From Lysobacter soyae (lineage in GTDB: Bacteria; Pseudomonadota; Gammaproteobacteria; Xanthomonadales; Xanthomonadaceae): DNA of 64,000 nucleotides. How positions within the stretch are numbered: the first letter of the stretch is position 1; each line of letters begins with the position of its first letter. The position numbers and the translations under genes are program-made. Below are positions 51,476 to 60,726 of the stretch, piece by piece. The notes under the pieces were generated by a model that had not been told where the DNA came from, ran no database searches, and saw nothing but the letters and a program-made list of their open reading frames with translations. Location: NCBI RefSeq assembly GCF_019551435.1, contig NZ_CP080544.1, positions 2,017,001 to 2,081,000 on the forward strand, read 5' to 3'.

Positions 51476-52786
51476 TTAATGCCGCGCCCGCACCAGCCAA
51501 ACGCGATTTCCCACATCATCGGCGACCAGCAAGTTTCCATCGCGCGTCAGTGCGAGGCCGGCCGGTCGACCGCGCGCTTCGTGGCGTTCACTGAGGAAAC
51601 CCGTAAGCACATCTCTCGGCTTACCTGTTGGGCGACCATTTTGAAAGCGCACAAAGACCACTTTGTATCCATTCAACGGTTTCCGGTTCCAAGAACCATG
51701 CAGCGCGACGAATGCGCCGCTGCCATATTTCCCAGCGAGAGTGTTGGGCTGCGCGAACACCAAACCCAAGGGTGCAACGTGATTGCCCAGTGCAAAGTCG
51801 GGCACCAAAGCGCGCGCTACTCTGACCGGATCTGCGGGCGATACCCGCGCGTCAATATGTTGCCCCCAATAGCTGTAGGGCCAGCCGTAAAAGCCGCCGC
51901 GTTGGACCTGCGTCAAGTAGTCCGGCACCAGATTGTTGCCCAACTCGTCGCGCTCGTTCACCACGGCGAACAAGGCTTGCCCGTCGGGCGCCCACGCCAG
52001 ACCGACCGGATTTCTCAGGCCATCTGCATAAATGCGTGACTCTCCGGTGGCGGTATCCACCTCTAGAATCGCTGCACGGTTGCGTTCAACGGCGATGCCG
52101 TTTTCGCCGACATTGCTGTTTGAGCCCACGCCGACATACAGATGCTTTCCGTCGCGACTGGCCAATAGTGATTTGGTCCAGTGGTGGTTGAGCTCACCGA
52201 CACCACCCGGCAACGCGCTGACCAATTTCGGCGCGCCGCTCAACCGTTGCGCACCGGTTTCGTAATGGAAGGCCATCAGCGCATCTGCGTTCGCTATGTA
52301 GAGCTGATCACCCACCAGCGCCATGCCGAACGGCGAGTGCAAACCTTGCGCGAAGATGGTTTGGTATTCGGCCACGCCGTCGTGATCGGCATCGCGCAAC
52401 AGGCGGATGCGATCGGCACTTGGCGCACCCGCGCCGGCGGATTTCATCAGACGCTGCATGACGGCACCTTTGATGCCTCGAATGCCACGCTTGCCTGCCG
52501 GCCCGTTGGTCTCCGCCACCAGGACGTCGCCATTGGGCAAGGTGTACAACCAACGCGGATGCGCCAATCCGCCGGCAAATTCGACGACTTCAAACCCGGG
52601 CTCGACGATGGGCATCTCATCGCGCGACCAAGGGGTCGCTTTGGCGATATCGACGGTGGGAATCAGCTGATGGCGCGGCTCAGGCAGAACCGGGCCCACC
52701 CCCGCGCCATCATCCGCAGGCGCGACCGCGCATCCCGACATACCAAGCATGAGCATGAGCGCGATGGCGGTCTTCTTGAAAAGCAT
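51476..52786 (-). CDS. PQQ-dependent sugar dehydrogenase (YliI/sorbosone-type) lipoprotein
   Basis: 436 aa from ATG 52786; a longer frame from 52858 would lose the signal sequence. The lipobox LGMSGC near residue 16 predicts an anchored exported protein. A six-bladed propeller is suggested by repeats such as GGLAHPRWLYTLPNGDVLVAET, LNHHWTKSLLASRDGKHLYVGVGS, NPVGLAWAPDGQALFAV and GGFYGWPYSYWG. The family oxidises aldose sugars using PQQ, but no PQQ synthesis genes are seen here. The upstream FMN reductase gene reads the same way. Confidence 0.88.
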   Translation of the reverse strand: MLFKKTAIALMLMLGMSGCAVAPADDGAGVGPVLPEPRHQLIPTVDIAKATPWSRDEMPIVEPGFEVVEFAGGLAHPRWLYTLPNGDVLVAETNGPAGKRGIRGIKGAVMQRLMKSAGAGAPSADRIRLLRDADHDGVAEYQTIFAQGLHSPFGMALVGDQLYIANADALMAFHYETGAQRLSGAPKLVSALPGGVGELNHHWTKSLLASRDGKHLYVGVGSNSNVGENGIAVERNRAAILEVDTATGESRIYADGLRNPVGLAWAPDGQALFAVVNERDELGNNLVPDYLTQVQRGGFYGWPYSYWGQHIDARVSPADPVRVARALVPDFALGNHVAPLGLVFAQPNTLAGKYGSGAFVALHGSWNRKPLNGYKVVFVRFQNGRPTGKPRDVLTGFLSERHEARGRPAGLALTRDGNLLVADDVGNRVWLVRARH

Positions 52787-52839
52787 GTTGGCACCGTAAT
52801 CTTGCGATATGGGCGCGCTGCTGTTGAAAGCACCGGCGC

Positions 52840-53379
52840 TTAATGCGTTTTGAACCACTCGACCAAACCGGTCATGTAGCCTTGCAAGAACTCCTTGCTG
52901 TCGGCACCGATTTCACCGTCGACAACCAAACCATCCTTCCATGCCAGATAGATTTCACTGCCGTTGTACAGCGGCATGTCGAGATAGTTCACGATGTTGC
53001 GAAGATGGGCTTGCGCCAATGCGGTGCCGATCACGCCGACCGAGACACCGATGATGCCCACCGGTTTCTTCGCCCACACACTGTGGCCCCACGGGCGCGA
53101 GGCGATGTCGATCGCGTTCTTCAACACACCGGGGATGGAACGGTTGTATTCCGGGGTCACAAACAAGACGCCGTCGGCGGCCTTGATGTCGTTGCGCAGG
53201 CGCGTCATCAATTCGGGCGGGGCGGCATCACTGTCTTGGTTGTACAGCGGCAGGTCGTCAATGCGCACGAAGTTGAACTCGACACCTTCGGGCGCCAGTT
53301 TGGTGATCGCCTCAGCGACCTGACGGTTGAAAGAGTCCTTGCGGATGCTGCCTACCACCACTGCGATTTTCGTTGCCAT
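52840..53379 (-). CDS. NADPH-dependent FMN/quinone reductase (ChrR/YieF family)
   Basis: 179 aa from ATG 53379; the TTG two codons upstream is also possible. The flavodoxin-like fold with VVGSIRKDSFNRQVAEAI (phosphate loop), FVTPEYNRSIPGVLKNAIDIASRP (flavin-binding loop) and KPVGIIGVSVGVIGTALAQAHLR (typical NAD(P)H region) identifies it. Such enzymes reduce quinones, chromate or azo dyes in the cytoplasm. It is close to the PQQ dehydrogenase gene, read in the same direction. Confidence 0.9.
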   Translation of the reverse strand: MATKIAVVVGSIRKDSFNRQVAEAITKLAPEGVEFNFVRIDDLPLYNQDSDAAPPELMTRLRNDIKAADGVLFVTPEYNRSIPGVLKNAIDIASRPWGHSVWAKKPVGIIGVSVGVIGTALAQAHLRNIVNYLDMPLYNGSEIYLAWKDGLVVDGEIGADSKEFLQGYMTGLVEWFKTH

Positions 53380-53490
53380 GCTCAAGGTTCCAATGAGGGG
53401 ATTTGTCGCAAGGAGTATGCAACGCGAACGCCGATGTGCGCGTGATTTTCAGGTGCGGTTTTCAGAACGATCTGTCCCGATCGGACGACC

Positions 53491-54393
53491 TTAGTCGTGC
53501 TCCACCGCACCAAGCTCCTTGAGCGCTTTTTGCATCGCCACCGTCGCCCCCTCGCTAAGCTTTTCGTTGTCGAGCGCGAACCGGATGGTCGCCTCGATCA
53601 GGCCCAAATGGCTGCCGCAGTCAAAGCGTGTGCCTTGGAAGCGATAGGCCAATACCGGCTTCTCGGCGAGCAGCGCCGAGATGGCATCGGTCAATTGGAT
53701 TTCGCCCCCTTTGCCGGGCGGCGTTTTTTCCAATAGATCGAAAATGCGACCGTCCAGCACATAGCGACCAACCACGGCCAAGGTGCTCGGTGCCTGCGCG
53801 GGCGCGGGCTTTTCCACCATGCTGCGAATCGCGCCCGAGCGACCGTCGAAGGCCGGCACATCGACAATGCCGTAGCTGCCCGTCATTTCGCGCGGCACAT
53901 CTTCCACTGCAATGACACTGCTGCCGGTTTGCTCGGACAAGTCCGCCATTTGCGCCAAGGCCGGCGCACCTTGACGATTCCAAATCAAGTCATCCGGCAA
54001 CAGCACCGCAAAGGGTTCGTCGCCGACAACGGGCTTGGCGCACAGCACAGCGTGGCCCAGACCGCGCGCTTCCGCTTGGGTCACGAAGACGGCACGCACG
54101 TGCGAAGGCAGAACGCTACGGATGAGTTCGAGCTGTTCGGTCTTGCCGGCTGCTTCCAGCTTGCGCTCGAGTTCGTAGGCCGTATCGAAGTAGTCGGCCA
54201 CCGAATGCTTGTAACGATTAGTCACGAACACCATGGTGTCGCAGCCGGCGGCGACCGCCTCATCCACCGCGTATTGAATGAGCGGCTTGTCGACGATCGG
54301 CATCATCTCTTTCGGCACGGTTTTCGTGGCCGGCAAGAAGCGTGTGCCCAAGCCTGCGACCGGGAAGACCGCTTTGCGAATCCGTTGCGCCAT
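53491..54393 (-). CDS. galU: UTP-glucose-1-phosphate uridylyltransferase
   Basis: 300 aa from ATG 54393. The nucleotide-binding motif [24 protein letters not shown], the [12 protein letters not shown] region, LLPDDLI and [10 protein letters not shown] are characteristic. It makes UDP-glucose for glycogen, exopolysaccharide and lipopolysaccharide synthesis. The gene is divergent from the queD gene. Confidence 0.97.
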   Translation of the reverse strand: MAQRIRKAVFPVAGLGTRFLPATKTVPKEMMPIVDKPLIQYAVDEAVAAGCDTMVFVTNRYKHSVADYFDTAYELERKLEAAGKTEQLELIRSVLPSHVRAVFVTQAEARGLGHAVLCAKPVVGDEPFAVLLPDDLIWNRQGAPALAQMADLSEQTGSSVIAVEDVPREMTGSYGIVDVPAFDGRSGAIRSMVEKPAPAQAPSTLAVVGRYVLDGRIFDLLEKTPPGKGGEIQLTDAISALLAEKPVLAYRFQGTRFDCGSHLGLIEATIRFALDNEKLSEGATVAMQKALKELGAVEHD

Positions 54394-54488
54394 GCGATGA
54401 AACTCTTTTCTCTGATCAACCCCGAATGGTAAGGCCTGACGTTTCATCGCGTGCGTGGCGTATCCTTGTGCCCGAAACGGGAATTGCC

Positions 54489-54854
54489 ATGGATCTGTTC
54501 AAATCTTTCACCTTTGAAGCTGCTCACCGCCTGCCGAACGTTCCGGAAGGCCACAAGTGCGCGCGCTTGCACGGTCATTCGTTCAACGTGGAAATCCACG
54601 TGCGCGGCTCGGTCGGCGAGCAGAGCGGCTGGGTCATGGACTTCTCGGCACTCAAGGCCGCGTTCCAGCCCATCTATGAGTGCTTGGATCATCACTATCT
54701 CAATGAGATCGAAGGCTTGGAGAACCCTACGAGCGAGCGCCTGGCCGAATGGATTTGGCGTGAGTTGGCCCCGCGGTTGCCGCAGTTGAGTGAGATCGTC
54801 ATTCGCGAAACCTGCACCTCCGGCTGCCGCTACTTCGGCCCCACCGCCGCCTGA
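54489..54854 (+). CDS. queD: 6-carboxytetrahydropterin synthase (QueD)
   Basis: 121 aa from ATG 54489. The zinc-binding histidines are in FEAAHRL and [11 protein letters not shown], the catalytic Cys in [10 protein letters not shown], and [24 protein letters not shown] is the conserved C-terminal block. It converts dihydroneopterin triphosphate to 6-carboxytetrahydropterin in queuosine and 7-deazaguanine synthesis. Family members overlap with PTPS; length and motif favour QueD. Confidence 0.94.
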   Translation: MDLFKSFTFEAAHRLPNVPEGHKCARLHGHSFNVEIHVRGSVGEQSGWVMDFSALKAAFQPIYECLDHHYLNEIEGLENPTSERLAEWIWRELAPRLPQLSEIVIRETCTSGCRYFGPTAA

Positions 54855-54880
54855 ACGCCCTAAACACGGGCATTCGCCCG

Positions 54881-54921
54881 TTGTTGCAATGCAACAAACA
54901 CTGGGTTATGCTGCAACGCAC
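54881..54921. promoter_or_regulatory. Candidate PhaR-like operator before the phasin gene
   Basis: TTGTTGC, AAT, GCAACAA (54881-54897) is a perfect 7-bp inverted repeat; a second TGC-rich element TGCTGCAACGCA follows at about 54910-54921. PhaR in PHA-forming bacteria binds TGC-rich palindromes upstream of phasin genes, so autoregulation by PhaR is suggested. Confidence 0.5.
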
Positions 54922-54964
54922 AAGTCGGCAATTCCGTCGGCCTGAAGAAGCCTGGAGTGTCCCC

Positions 54965-55378
54965 ATGTACACGCAAATGAACGACCAAATCGCATCGAAC
55001 ACGCGCCAGTACGCTGATACTGCCGCTCAAATCAACCGCATTGCCCTGCAAAACGCCGAGCGCGTCTTTGCTTTGAACCTGGAAACCCTGCAAAACAACA
55101 CCAATGCAGCGTTTGCCTACTTCAACAAATTGCTCGAAGTGCGTGACCTGAACGACCTGCGCGAAGTCGTGCCGGCCGGCGTGCAAGTTGCACGTGAAAA
55201 CATCGAACGCGCTGTCGCCGCCGGTCAAGAAGCCTATGCCGGCACCTTGAAGTCGAACGAATCCATTGGCCAATTGGCCAAGGGTCAATTCGAACAAGCC
55301 AAGGGCCAAATGGAAAAGGCTGCCAACACCGTCAAGGCGGAAGCCGAGAAGGCTGTGAAGAACGCGACCAAAGCCTGA
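54965..55378 (+). CDS. phaP: Phasin family protein
   Basis: 137 aa, entirely helical. QMNDQIASNTRQYADTAAQINRIALQNAERVFALNLETLQNNTNAAFAYF and later RENIERAVAAGQEAYAGTL are the phasin pattern, with an Ala/Lys-rich amphipathic C-terminus. Phasins coat polyhydroxyalkanoate granules and control their number and size. No PHA synthase is in this window. A strong terminator follows, and the operator-like palindrome before it may be for PhaR. Confidence 0.88.
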   Translation: MYTQMNDQIASNTRQYADTAAQINRIALQNAERVFALNLETLQNNTNAAFAYFNKLLEVRDLNDLREVVPAGVQVARENIERAVAAGQEAYAGTLKSNESIGQLAKGQFEQAKGQMEKAANTVKAEAEKAVKNATKA

Positions 55379-55402
55379 TCCCTGAGATCGGTTTGATCAA
55401 AA

Positions 55403-55429
55403 AGCCCGGCCAAGTGCCGGGCTTTTTTT
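55403..55429 (+). terminator. Terminator after phasin gene
   Basis: AGCCCGGC, loop CAAGT, GCCGGGCT followed by a T run that runs into the bioD stop codon on the other strand. Confidence 0.9.
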
Positions 55430-56078
55430 ATGCGCGCGAATCCGTCGCGGCGGGTTCATACCTCAGCACCGCCAAAGGCGGCTCACCGAGCACCCGCTCG
55501 AGAATCAGCAAATTCTCAGCGAAAGCATCCATCTCCGGATCGATTTCGTTCGCAATCCAGCCCGCCCATTGGCAGCCATCGCCCAGAATCGATCGCGCGG
55601 TGGCACGTGCCTGATGGACGCAGCCGAGCCGGACCCCGACCACCATGATCACCGGCAGATCCAGCGCGTGGACGATGTCTTTCTGATCCATCGTCGCGGT
55701 GATCGGTGACAACCATCCCCCCACCCCTTCGACCAAGACATGGTCGCTGGCGCCGCACAGTCGCGCGAACGCTGCTTGGATCGGCGCCATCGTGATGTCC
55801 ACACCATCGTTTGCGGCCGCCAATTCCGGCGCCAATGGATCGGTCAGCGCAAAGGGATTGATATCCGCGTAGGGGACGTGCGCATCGGCCGCTTCAATCA
55901 AACGCAGGGCGTCTTCGTTACGCAGCCCGTCGGCATGCGGTTCACAGCCACTGGCCACCGGCTTCATCCCGATGACGCGGCTGCCTTGGGCACGCCAGCC
56001 GCGCAGCAGCGACGCACTCACATGGGTTTTGCCGATGCCGGTGTCGGTGCCGGAGACGTAGCAATCGAAAGGCGGCAA
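55428..56078 (-). CDS. bioD: Dethiobiotin synthetase
   Basis: 216 aa; the start is TTG 56078, as no ATG fits. The P-loop GTDTGIGKTHVSASLL, the KPVASGCE motif and VEGVGGWLSP are diagnostic. It uses ATP and CO2 to close the ureido ring from 7,8-diaminopelargonic acid in biotin synthesis. No other bio genes are adjacent. It is read leftwards, divergent from the methionine sulfoxide reductase gene, and its stop codon overlaps the phasin terminator. Confidence 0.94.
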   Translation of the reverse strand: MPPFDCYVSGTDTGIGKTHVSASLLRGWRAQGSRVIGMKPVASGCEPHADGLRNEDALRLIEAADAHVPYADINPFALTDPLAPELAAANDGVDITMAPIQAAFARLCGASDHVLVEGVGGWLSPITATMDQKDIVHALDLPVIMVVGVRLGCVHQARATARSILGDGCQWAGWIANEIDPEMDAFAENLLILERVLGEPPLAVLRYEPAATDSRA

Positions 56079-56130
56079 TGTGTTGATCTGCTTCAGGATT
56101 CCACCGGGTCGCGCTGATAGAATTCGAATT

Positions 56131-56613
56131 ATGTATCAGCATGAAGAATTGCAGGGCAGCAAGCCCGAGCGTTACGCGCAGCTCTTGGAGATGTCGCGTC
56201 ACTTAATCCACGGGGAAACCGACCGCTATGCCAATGCGGCCAACCTCAGCGCATTGCTGTACATGCATTTACCTGATGTGAATTGGCTCGGGTTTTATTT
56301 CTACGACGGCAACGAATTGGTGGTGGGTCCGTTCCAGGGCAAACCGGCCTGCATTCGCATCGCGCTGGGCCGCGGTGTTTGCGGCACCGCGGCGGAAAGC
56401 GGCAAGACCCAGCGCGTCGATGACGTCGAGGCATTTCCCGGGCATATCGCGTGCGATGCGGCATCACGATCAGAGCTGGTCATCCCCCTGATGCGCGGCA
56501 ATGCGCTGGTCGGCGTCCTCGACATCGACAGCCCGATCACGCACCGCTTCGACGAAGACGACCAAAAAGGTTTGGAAGCCATCGCCGCCCTTTACGTGCA
56601 CAGCATTCGTTAA
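56131..56613 (+). CDS. msrC: Free methionine-(R)-sulfoxide reductase (GAF)
   Basis: 160 aa from ATG 56131. A GAF domain with the three cysteines of fRMsr: KPACIRIALGRGVCGTAAESG and HIACDAASRSELVIPL. VDDVEAFPGHIACD and LDIDSPITHRFDEDD are typical. It reduces free Met-R-O in the cytoplasm using thioredoxin. It stands alone between bioD and the POT transporter gene. Confidence 0.94.
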   Translation: MYQHEELQGSKPERYAQLLEMSRHLIHGETDRYANAANLSALLYMHLPDVNWLGFYFYDGNELVVGPFQGKPACIRIALGRGVCGTAAESGKTQRVDDVEAFPGHIACDAASRSELVIPLMRGNALVGVLDIDSPITHRFDEDDQKGLEAIAALYVHSIR

Positions 56614-56617
56614 TTAT

Positions 56618-58231
56618 TCAAGCCGCGGCGCGATAGTTGTCCTGCATCTTGTAGCGCCGCGCATAGAGCGCGAATCCGATCGCGGCGACAAACGCGAAAG
56701 CGGCAAAGAAGAACATCAAGAAGGCGTTCTCGCTGTAGCCGGTACGCGCGATGGTGCCGAGCACGGCTTCGTTGCGCACGCCGGCATTGGTCAGCAACAC
56801 CCACAAACTGCCGAAAGTACTGGTGAGGTACCAGAAGGCCATGATCACGCCCTTCATTGCCTGCGTCGCCTGGCTGTAGGCAAACTCGAGCGCGGTGGCC
56901 GATACCAACACTTCGCCGAAGGTCAGCAACAGGTAGGGCCAGACTTGCCATGCCAATGAGGTGGAGGCACCGCTGTCGATTTGCAGTTGAATGAAGCCCG
57001 CAATCACCCACGCCAAGCCCGCGAAGACAATGCCCCAGCCCATGCGCTTGAGCGGTGTCGGTTCAAAACCCATCCGGCGCAGCAGCGGATACAACACGAG
57101 GTTGTTGAACGGAATCAGCAACATGATCAAAAGCGGATTCAAGGCCTGCATTTGCGCGGGCTCTTTCACCAACCAGCTCGGCCACCACCAGGCTTCATGG
57201 GGCACATGCATGGCATTGCCTTGAAGTACCCAAGTGGACGCTTTCTGATCGAACAGCGACCAGAACGGCGTGGTCAAGGCAAAGACGATCAGAATGCGCA
57301 ACACCGAACGCACGCTATCCACCGCGGCATCGGGATGCTGGCCGCGCGCGCGTTCGAGCTGCAGCGATACGCCCAAACCACCCATCGCGATCATGATGCC
57401 GAGCGCAAGGCAGGCACTGACCACGAAGCCGAAATCATCCGGCCAGAACGGCACATCCACACCCGCCCATGCCTGCAACGACCAAGCAACGAGGCACAAC
57501 ACCGCGAGCGCCGCGCCCATCGAAGCCACTTGTGTGCCGCGATTGCCGCGACCCGCCACCGATGTGGTCAATGCCGTGCGTGCGACATTGAAGAAACTGT
57601 CGGGATCGTCGCCACGCGTCGGCGGCACACGGACGTAGTCTTTGCGACCCAGCCAGAACAGCAAGGTGGCGACACCCATCAAAATGCCGGGAATGCCGAA
57701 CGCCACCGCCGGCCCGTAATTGCGCAGGAAAATAGGCATCAACAACGAGGCGAAGAAGCTGCCGAAATTGATGGTCCAGTAGAAGAAGTCGAACACGATC
57801 TTCGCGAGGTGCTTGTTCGAGCGGTCGAACTGGTCCCCGACAAAACTCACCACCAACGGTTTGATGCCGCCCGAGCCCAAGGCGATCAACAACAGCCCTG
57901 CATAAAAACCTTGCCGGTTGTCTTCAAAGACCGCGAGGCAGGCGTGGCCCAAGCAGTAGATCAAGGAGAACCACAGCACGGTGTTGTACTTGCCGAAGAA
58001 TCGGTCAGACAGCCAGCCGCCCAACAAGGGAAAGAAATACACGCCGATCACGAAGCTGTGGAACACCTCTTTTGCCATCGGACCGCGTTCGGCTTCCGGC
58101 AAATACAACAGCAGGGTGGACACCAGGAACGGTGTCAGGATGTTGCGCATGCCATAGAAGCTGAAACGTTCGCAGGCCTCGTTGCCCATGATGTAAGGGA
58201 TTTGTCGGGGCAGGCGCGCGGCTTGGGTCAT
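56618..58231 (-). CDS. POT-family peptide transporter (MFS)
   Basis: 537 aa with about 14 hydrophobic segments. The family motif ACERFSFYGMRNIL near the start and the DQF..FYWTINFGSF motif (VFDFFYWTINFGSFFA) mark a proton-coupled oligopeptide transporter. The middle has long hydrophilic loops. It imports di- and tripeptides. It lies convergent to the msrC gene, 4 bases apart, with no terminator seen. The N-terminus starts with a short MTQAARLPRQIP tail. Confidence 0.93.
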   Translation of the reverse strand: MTQAARLPRQIPYIMGNEACERFSFYGMRNILTPFLVSTLLLYLPEAERGPMAKEVFHSFVIGVYFFPLLGGWLSDRFFGKYNTVLWFSLIYCLGHACLAVFEDNRQGFYAGLLLIALGSGGIKPLVVSFVGDQFDRSNKHLAKIVFDFFYWTINFGSFFASLLMPIFLRNYGPAVAFGIPGILMGVATLLFWLGRKDYVRVPPTRGDDPDSFFNVARTALTTSVAGRGNRGTQVASMGAALAVLCLVAWSLQAWAGVDVPFWPDDFGFVVSACLALGIMIAMGGLGVSLQLERARGQHPDAAVDSVRSVLRILIVFALTTPFWSLFDQKASTWVLQGNAMHVPHEAWWWPSWLVKEPAQMQALNPLLIMLLIPFNNLVLYPLLRRMGFEPTPLKRMGWGIVFAGLAWVIAGFIQLQIDSGASTSLAWQVWPYLLLTFGEVLVSATALEFAYSQATQAMKGVIMAFWYLTSTFGSLWVLLTNAGVRNEAVLGTIARTGYSENAFLMFFFAAFAFVAAIGFALYARRYKMQDNYRAAA

Positions 58232-58286
58232 GCGATCAAGGCTTTTCGAGGGACTGGGGTTGACTATAGCCCGAGCCTCGAGATGC

Positions 58287-58335
58287 TTGACAAATCATTT
58301 TTACACTGTGTAAAGTATTTCTTACATCAAGTAAG
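58287..58335 (+). promoter_or_regulatory. Promoter with overlapping operators before the three-gene XRE operon
   Basis: TTGACA (58287-58292) and a TAAAGT-type -10 at about 58311-58316 are spaced 18 bases. A perfect palindrome TTTACACTGTGTAAA (58300-58314) overlaps the spacer and -10; CTTACATCAAGTAAG (58321-58335) is a second inverted repeat before the first ATG. The operon encodes an XRE regulator that could bind here. Confidence 0.65.
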
Positions 58336-58346
58336 AAGTACCCGAC

Positions 58347-58769
58347 ATGACACATAAAGAACGTGCCGCGTGGATGTTCCTGATCATCTTTCTGGTGACC
58401 TATATCCCCTACTTCAGCCTCAGCGCATACCGGGGTCTGCCGACCACCATGCCCGGGTTCGAACAGCTGTGGCTTTACGGAATCACCGCCGTGATTCAAA
58501 TGGTCCTCATTGGCCTCGGCTACGCCTGGTTTGCGCTACGCCACCGCGCTGACATGCGCGCGCCCACCGACGAGCGTGATCGCGCCATCGAACTCAAGGG
58601 CATCCGCTCCGCCTACTACGTCTTGCTAACCGGGGCCATTTTTGCCGGTATCTATTTGCCCTTCGTCAAAAATGGCTGGGACATCGTGCAGACGATGATC
58701 TTCGTCATCGGTTTGGCGCAAGTCATCCATTTCGGCATGGTCGCCCTTGGCTATCGGAGAAGCGCATGA
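58347..58769 (+). CDS. Four-helix membrane protein, unknown (DUF2178-like)
   Basis: 140 aa. Four hydrophobic segments: residues ~8-25, ~45-63, ~88-106 and ~114-132. A conserved-looking loop, DMRAPTDERDRAIELKGIR, lies between helices 2 and 3, and a related DERD motif occurs in the downstream protein. The two proteins look like paralogous parts of a membrane complex. The function is unknown. It is translationally coupled to the next gene (4-base overlap), and together they form one operon with an XRE regulator. Confidence 0.75.
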   Translation: MTHKERAAWMFLIIFLVTYIPYFSLSAYRGLPTTMPGFEQLWLYGITAVIQMVLIGLGYAWFALRHRADMRAPTDERDRAIELKGIRSAYYVLLTGAIFAGIYLPFVKNGWDIVQTMIFVIGLAQVIHFGMVALGYRRSA

Positions 58770-59419
58770 ACACGCTGATGAATCCTCGCACCCGTTTGGT
58801 TTTGAGTTTGCTGGTAGCCGGCATTGGGATGTTCCTGTTCTTCAGCGGCATCTATCGCAACTTCGAAATCCCGATGGGCTTTGTCGGCACCGTCCTGTTC
58901 TCGGCGGCAGTGTGGTCCGCGGTCACCGCGATTCACACCACGCCCACCAGCGACGCAGAGCAACGCATCGCACCCGGTGAATGGAAAGCATGGGTGGATT
59001 TGGGTTTCTTAGTGGCCATTCTGGCGGCCTTGGCCTTGGCGCTGACGGTGCCGCAAACCGGCGTGCCGATCGGTCAAGACCCGGATGCCCAGCGTTTCGG
59101 TCGTTTGCTGACAGCGATTTTCATTGCATGGGCCATCGTCAGCTACATGCTGCGCAAGCGCTGGGGCGTGCAGGTGACGCATGACGAGCGCGATGCGCAG
59201 ATCGACCTCAACACGACGAAGTTGTCCTTGTACATGATGGTCTGCGGCATGTTTGCCTTCGTCATCCTGCTCACCGCCAATCCCTTGGAGCGGTTGCAGT
59301 GGCTGAGCTACGGTTTGATCGCGCACATCTTGATCATGATCATGGTCACCGCGCACCTGATCGGCAATATTGCTCAGGTCGTGTATTACGCCCGGGAACG
59401 CGTGGCTGCGGACGCATGA
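58766..59419 (+). CDS. Six-helix membrane protein, unknown
   Basis: 217 aa with about six hydrophobic segments. The cytoplasmic loop [21 protein letters not shown] has the same DERD-type motif as the upstream protein, suggesting a common family. Otherwise no known motif is seen. It overlaps both neighbours by four bases (ATGA), so all three proteins would be made together. The likely role is as a target or partner of the regulated process, but this is an inference. Confidence 0.75.
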   Translation: MNTLMNPRTRLVLSLLVAGIGMFLFFSGIYRNFEIPMGFVGTVLFSAAVWSAVTAIHTTPTSDAEQRIAPGEWKAWVDLGFLVAILAALALALTVPQTGVPIGQDPDAQRFGRLLTAIFIAWAIVSYMLRKRWGVQVTHDERDAQIDLNTTKLSLYMMVCGMFAFVILLTANPLERLQWLSYGLIAHILIMIMVTAHLIGNIAQVVYYARERVAADA

Positions 59420-59628
59420 CCACGACGCCTTTTACCAACGCCATTCGCAAACTGCGCTTCGAGCACAACGAAATGACGCAGCAAGCCTTGGCCGATGCCT
59501 GTGGCGTCACGCGCCAAACCATCAATGCTTTGGAGGCAGGTCGTTACGGTCCTTCGCTTGAGTTGGCGTTTCGGATCGCACGTGCGTTGGACGCCGAACT
59601 GACTGATGTTTTCCAGTGGCAGGATTGA
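59416..59628 (+). CDS. Small XRE-type transcriptional regulator
   Basis: 70 aa. A single HTH_3 domain ([46 protein letters not shown]) with a short C-terminal LTDVFQWQD. It is typical of stand-alone Cro/CI-like regulators that control a membrane-protein operon they lie in. The palindromes before the first gene of the operon are the likely operator. It overlaps the preceding gene by ATGA. Confidence 0.9.
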   Translation: MTTTPFTNAIRKLRFEHNEMTQQALADACGVTRQTINALEAGRYGPSLELAFRIARALDAELTDVFQWQD

Positions 59629-59705
59629 GAAAACAATTTGGAAAAGACGGCGCGGCGTTTGAATCGCCGCGCCTACGTGTGGATGCCTCGCACTGACAAG
59701 AACGC

Positions 59706-60695
59706 TTACAGGGCTTGAAGTTCAGCGATTCGCGACTCGTAGGCTGCTTGAACGCAATCGGCATCGTTGCAAACGTCCCGCGACGTGGTTCGCCAGCTAT
59801 TTTGTTCTGCTTTCAGACCGGACGGATCGTCGGATGCCACGAGTGCCGCGCGATACGCACTGGCCAATGCCAGATCCAACTGCGCCAGTCGGCTGTCTGC
59901 GCAAATCATGTGTTCGGCAGCCGATGAAGCGCGTGCGCAATTAAAGCTCGGCTGCACGGCAACATTCGCATTGGGCGAGAGCGAGGCTTCAACCTCGGCG
60001 GCATCCGCTTCGGCGGCCTTCGCCGCTGCGAAGGCTTCTGATTCGCCCGAACCTGCGGCGGCGGCATCTGCGGCGGCGACGGCTGCATCCGCAGCGGCTT
60101 GCGCGGAATCCGCCGCTTGATCATTTGCAAGGCTGGAGAGAACACCGCCGTCTGAGGCCACGGCATCTTCCTTCGCGACAGGCTTTGTACCCGGCACGAT
60201 GCGCACGTCATCGATTTTCCAGCCCAAACCCATGCGATGCATGATGAAGGTCCAGCTGCCACCGCCTTTTCCGGACGGCATCACCAGCTCGAACGTATTC
60301 AAGCCGGCGTAACCCATGGTCAATTTGTCTTTCTCGAGATCGAATTCCGGCGCAATTCCCGCCGACGGCGCCTTCTCGGCCTTCCCGTCCGCGCGCTTGG
60401 CGAAGATTTTGATGATCGTCTCGGGGTTGACGAACATCTCAACCAATCCCTCCACCATCTTGTTGCCGAAGTCCGCGAAAGGATTGTCGGCCTCGACCTT
60501 CATGTCCTTCAGCATTTCGCGCTTCAATCCGGTTTTGAACGCCGGAAAATCCACGTAGTCATACATCGCCTGCGGATTCTCCGCTTCGATGGATTGCTTC
60601 AACCCGCGCAGGGCCAGATACGGCGAGGCATACAGCCATGCACCCACCAACAGCATCGCCAAAACGACGCCACCGGCAACGATTCCCTTCTTCAT
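59706..60695 (-). CDS. DUF2939 protein with Ala-rich linker and LprI-like C-terminal domain
   Basis: 329 aa. A membrane anchor (residues ~5-25) and a DUF2939 domain (SPYLALRGLKQSIEAENPQAM...YVDFPAFKTGLK) are followed by a ~60-residue Ala/Asp/Glu-rich linker and an LprI-type domain with four cysteines (PSFNCARASSAAEHMICAD...DVCNDADC). LprI-like domains inhibit lysozyme in mycobacteria; whether that is true here is unknown. It probably faces the periplasm. The glmS gene lies 31 bases upstream. Confidence 0.8.
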   Translation of the reverse strand: MKKGIVAGGVVLAMLLVGAWLYASPYLALRGLKQSIEAENPQAMYDYVDFPAFKTGLKREMLKDMKVEADNPFADFGNKMVEGLVEMFVNPETIIKIFAKRADGKAEKAPSAGIAPEFDLEKDKLTMGYAGLNTFELVMPSGKGGGSWTFIMHRMGLGWKIDDVRIVPGTKPVAKEDAVASDGGVLSSLANDQAADSAQAAADAAVAAADAAAAGSGESEAFAAAKAAEADAAEVEASLSPNANVAVQPSFNCARASSAAEHMICADSRLAQLDLALASAYRAALVASDDPSGLKAEQNSWRTTSRDVCNDADCVQAAYESRIAELQAL

Positions 60696-60726
60696 TTTTC
60701 CCCCTTGATGAAACGATGGATCGGAT

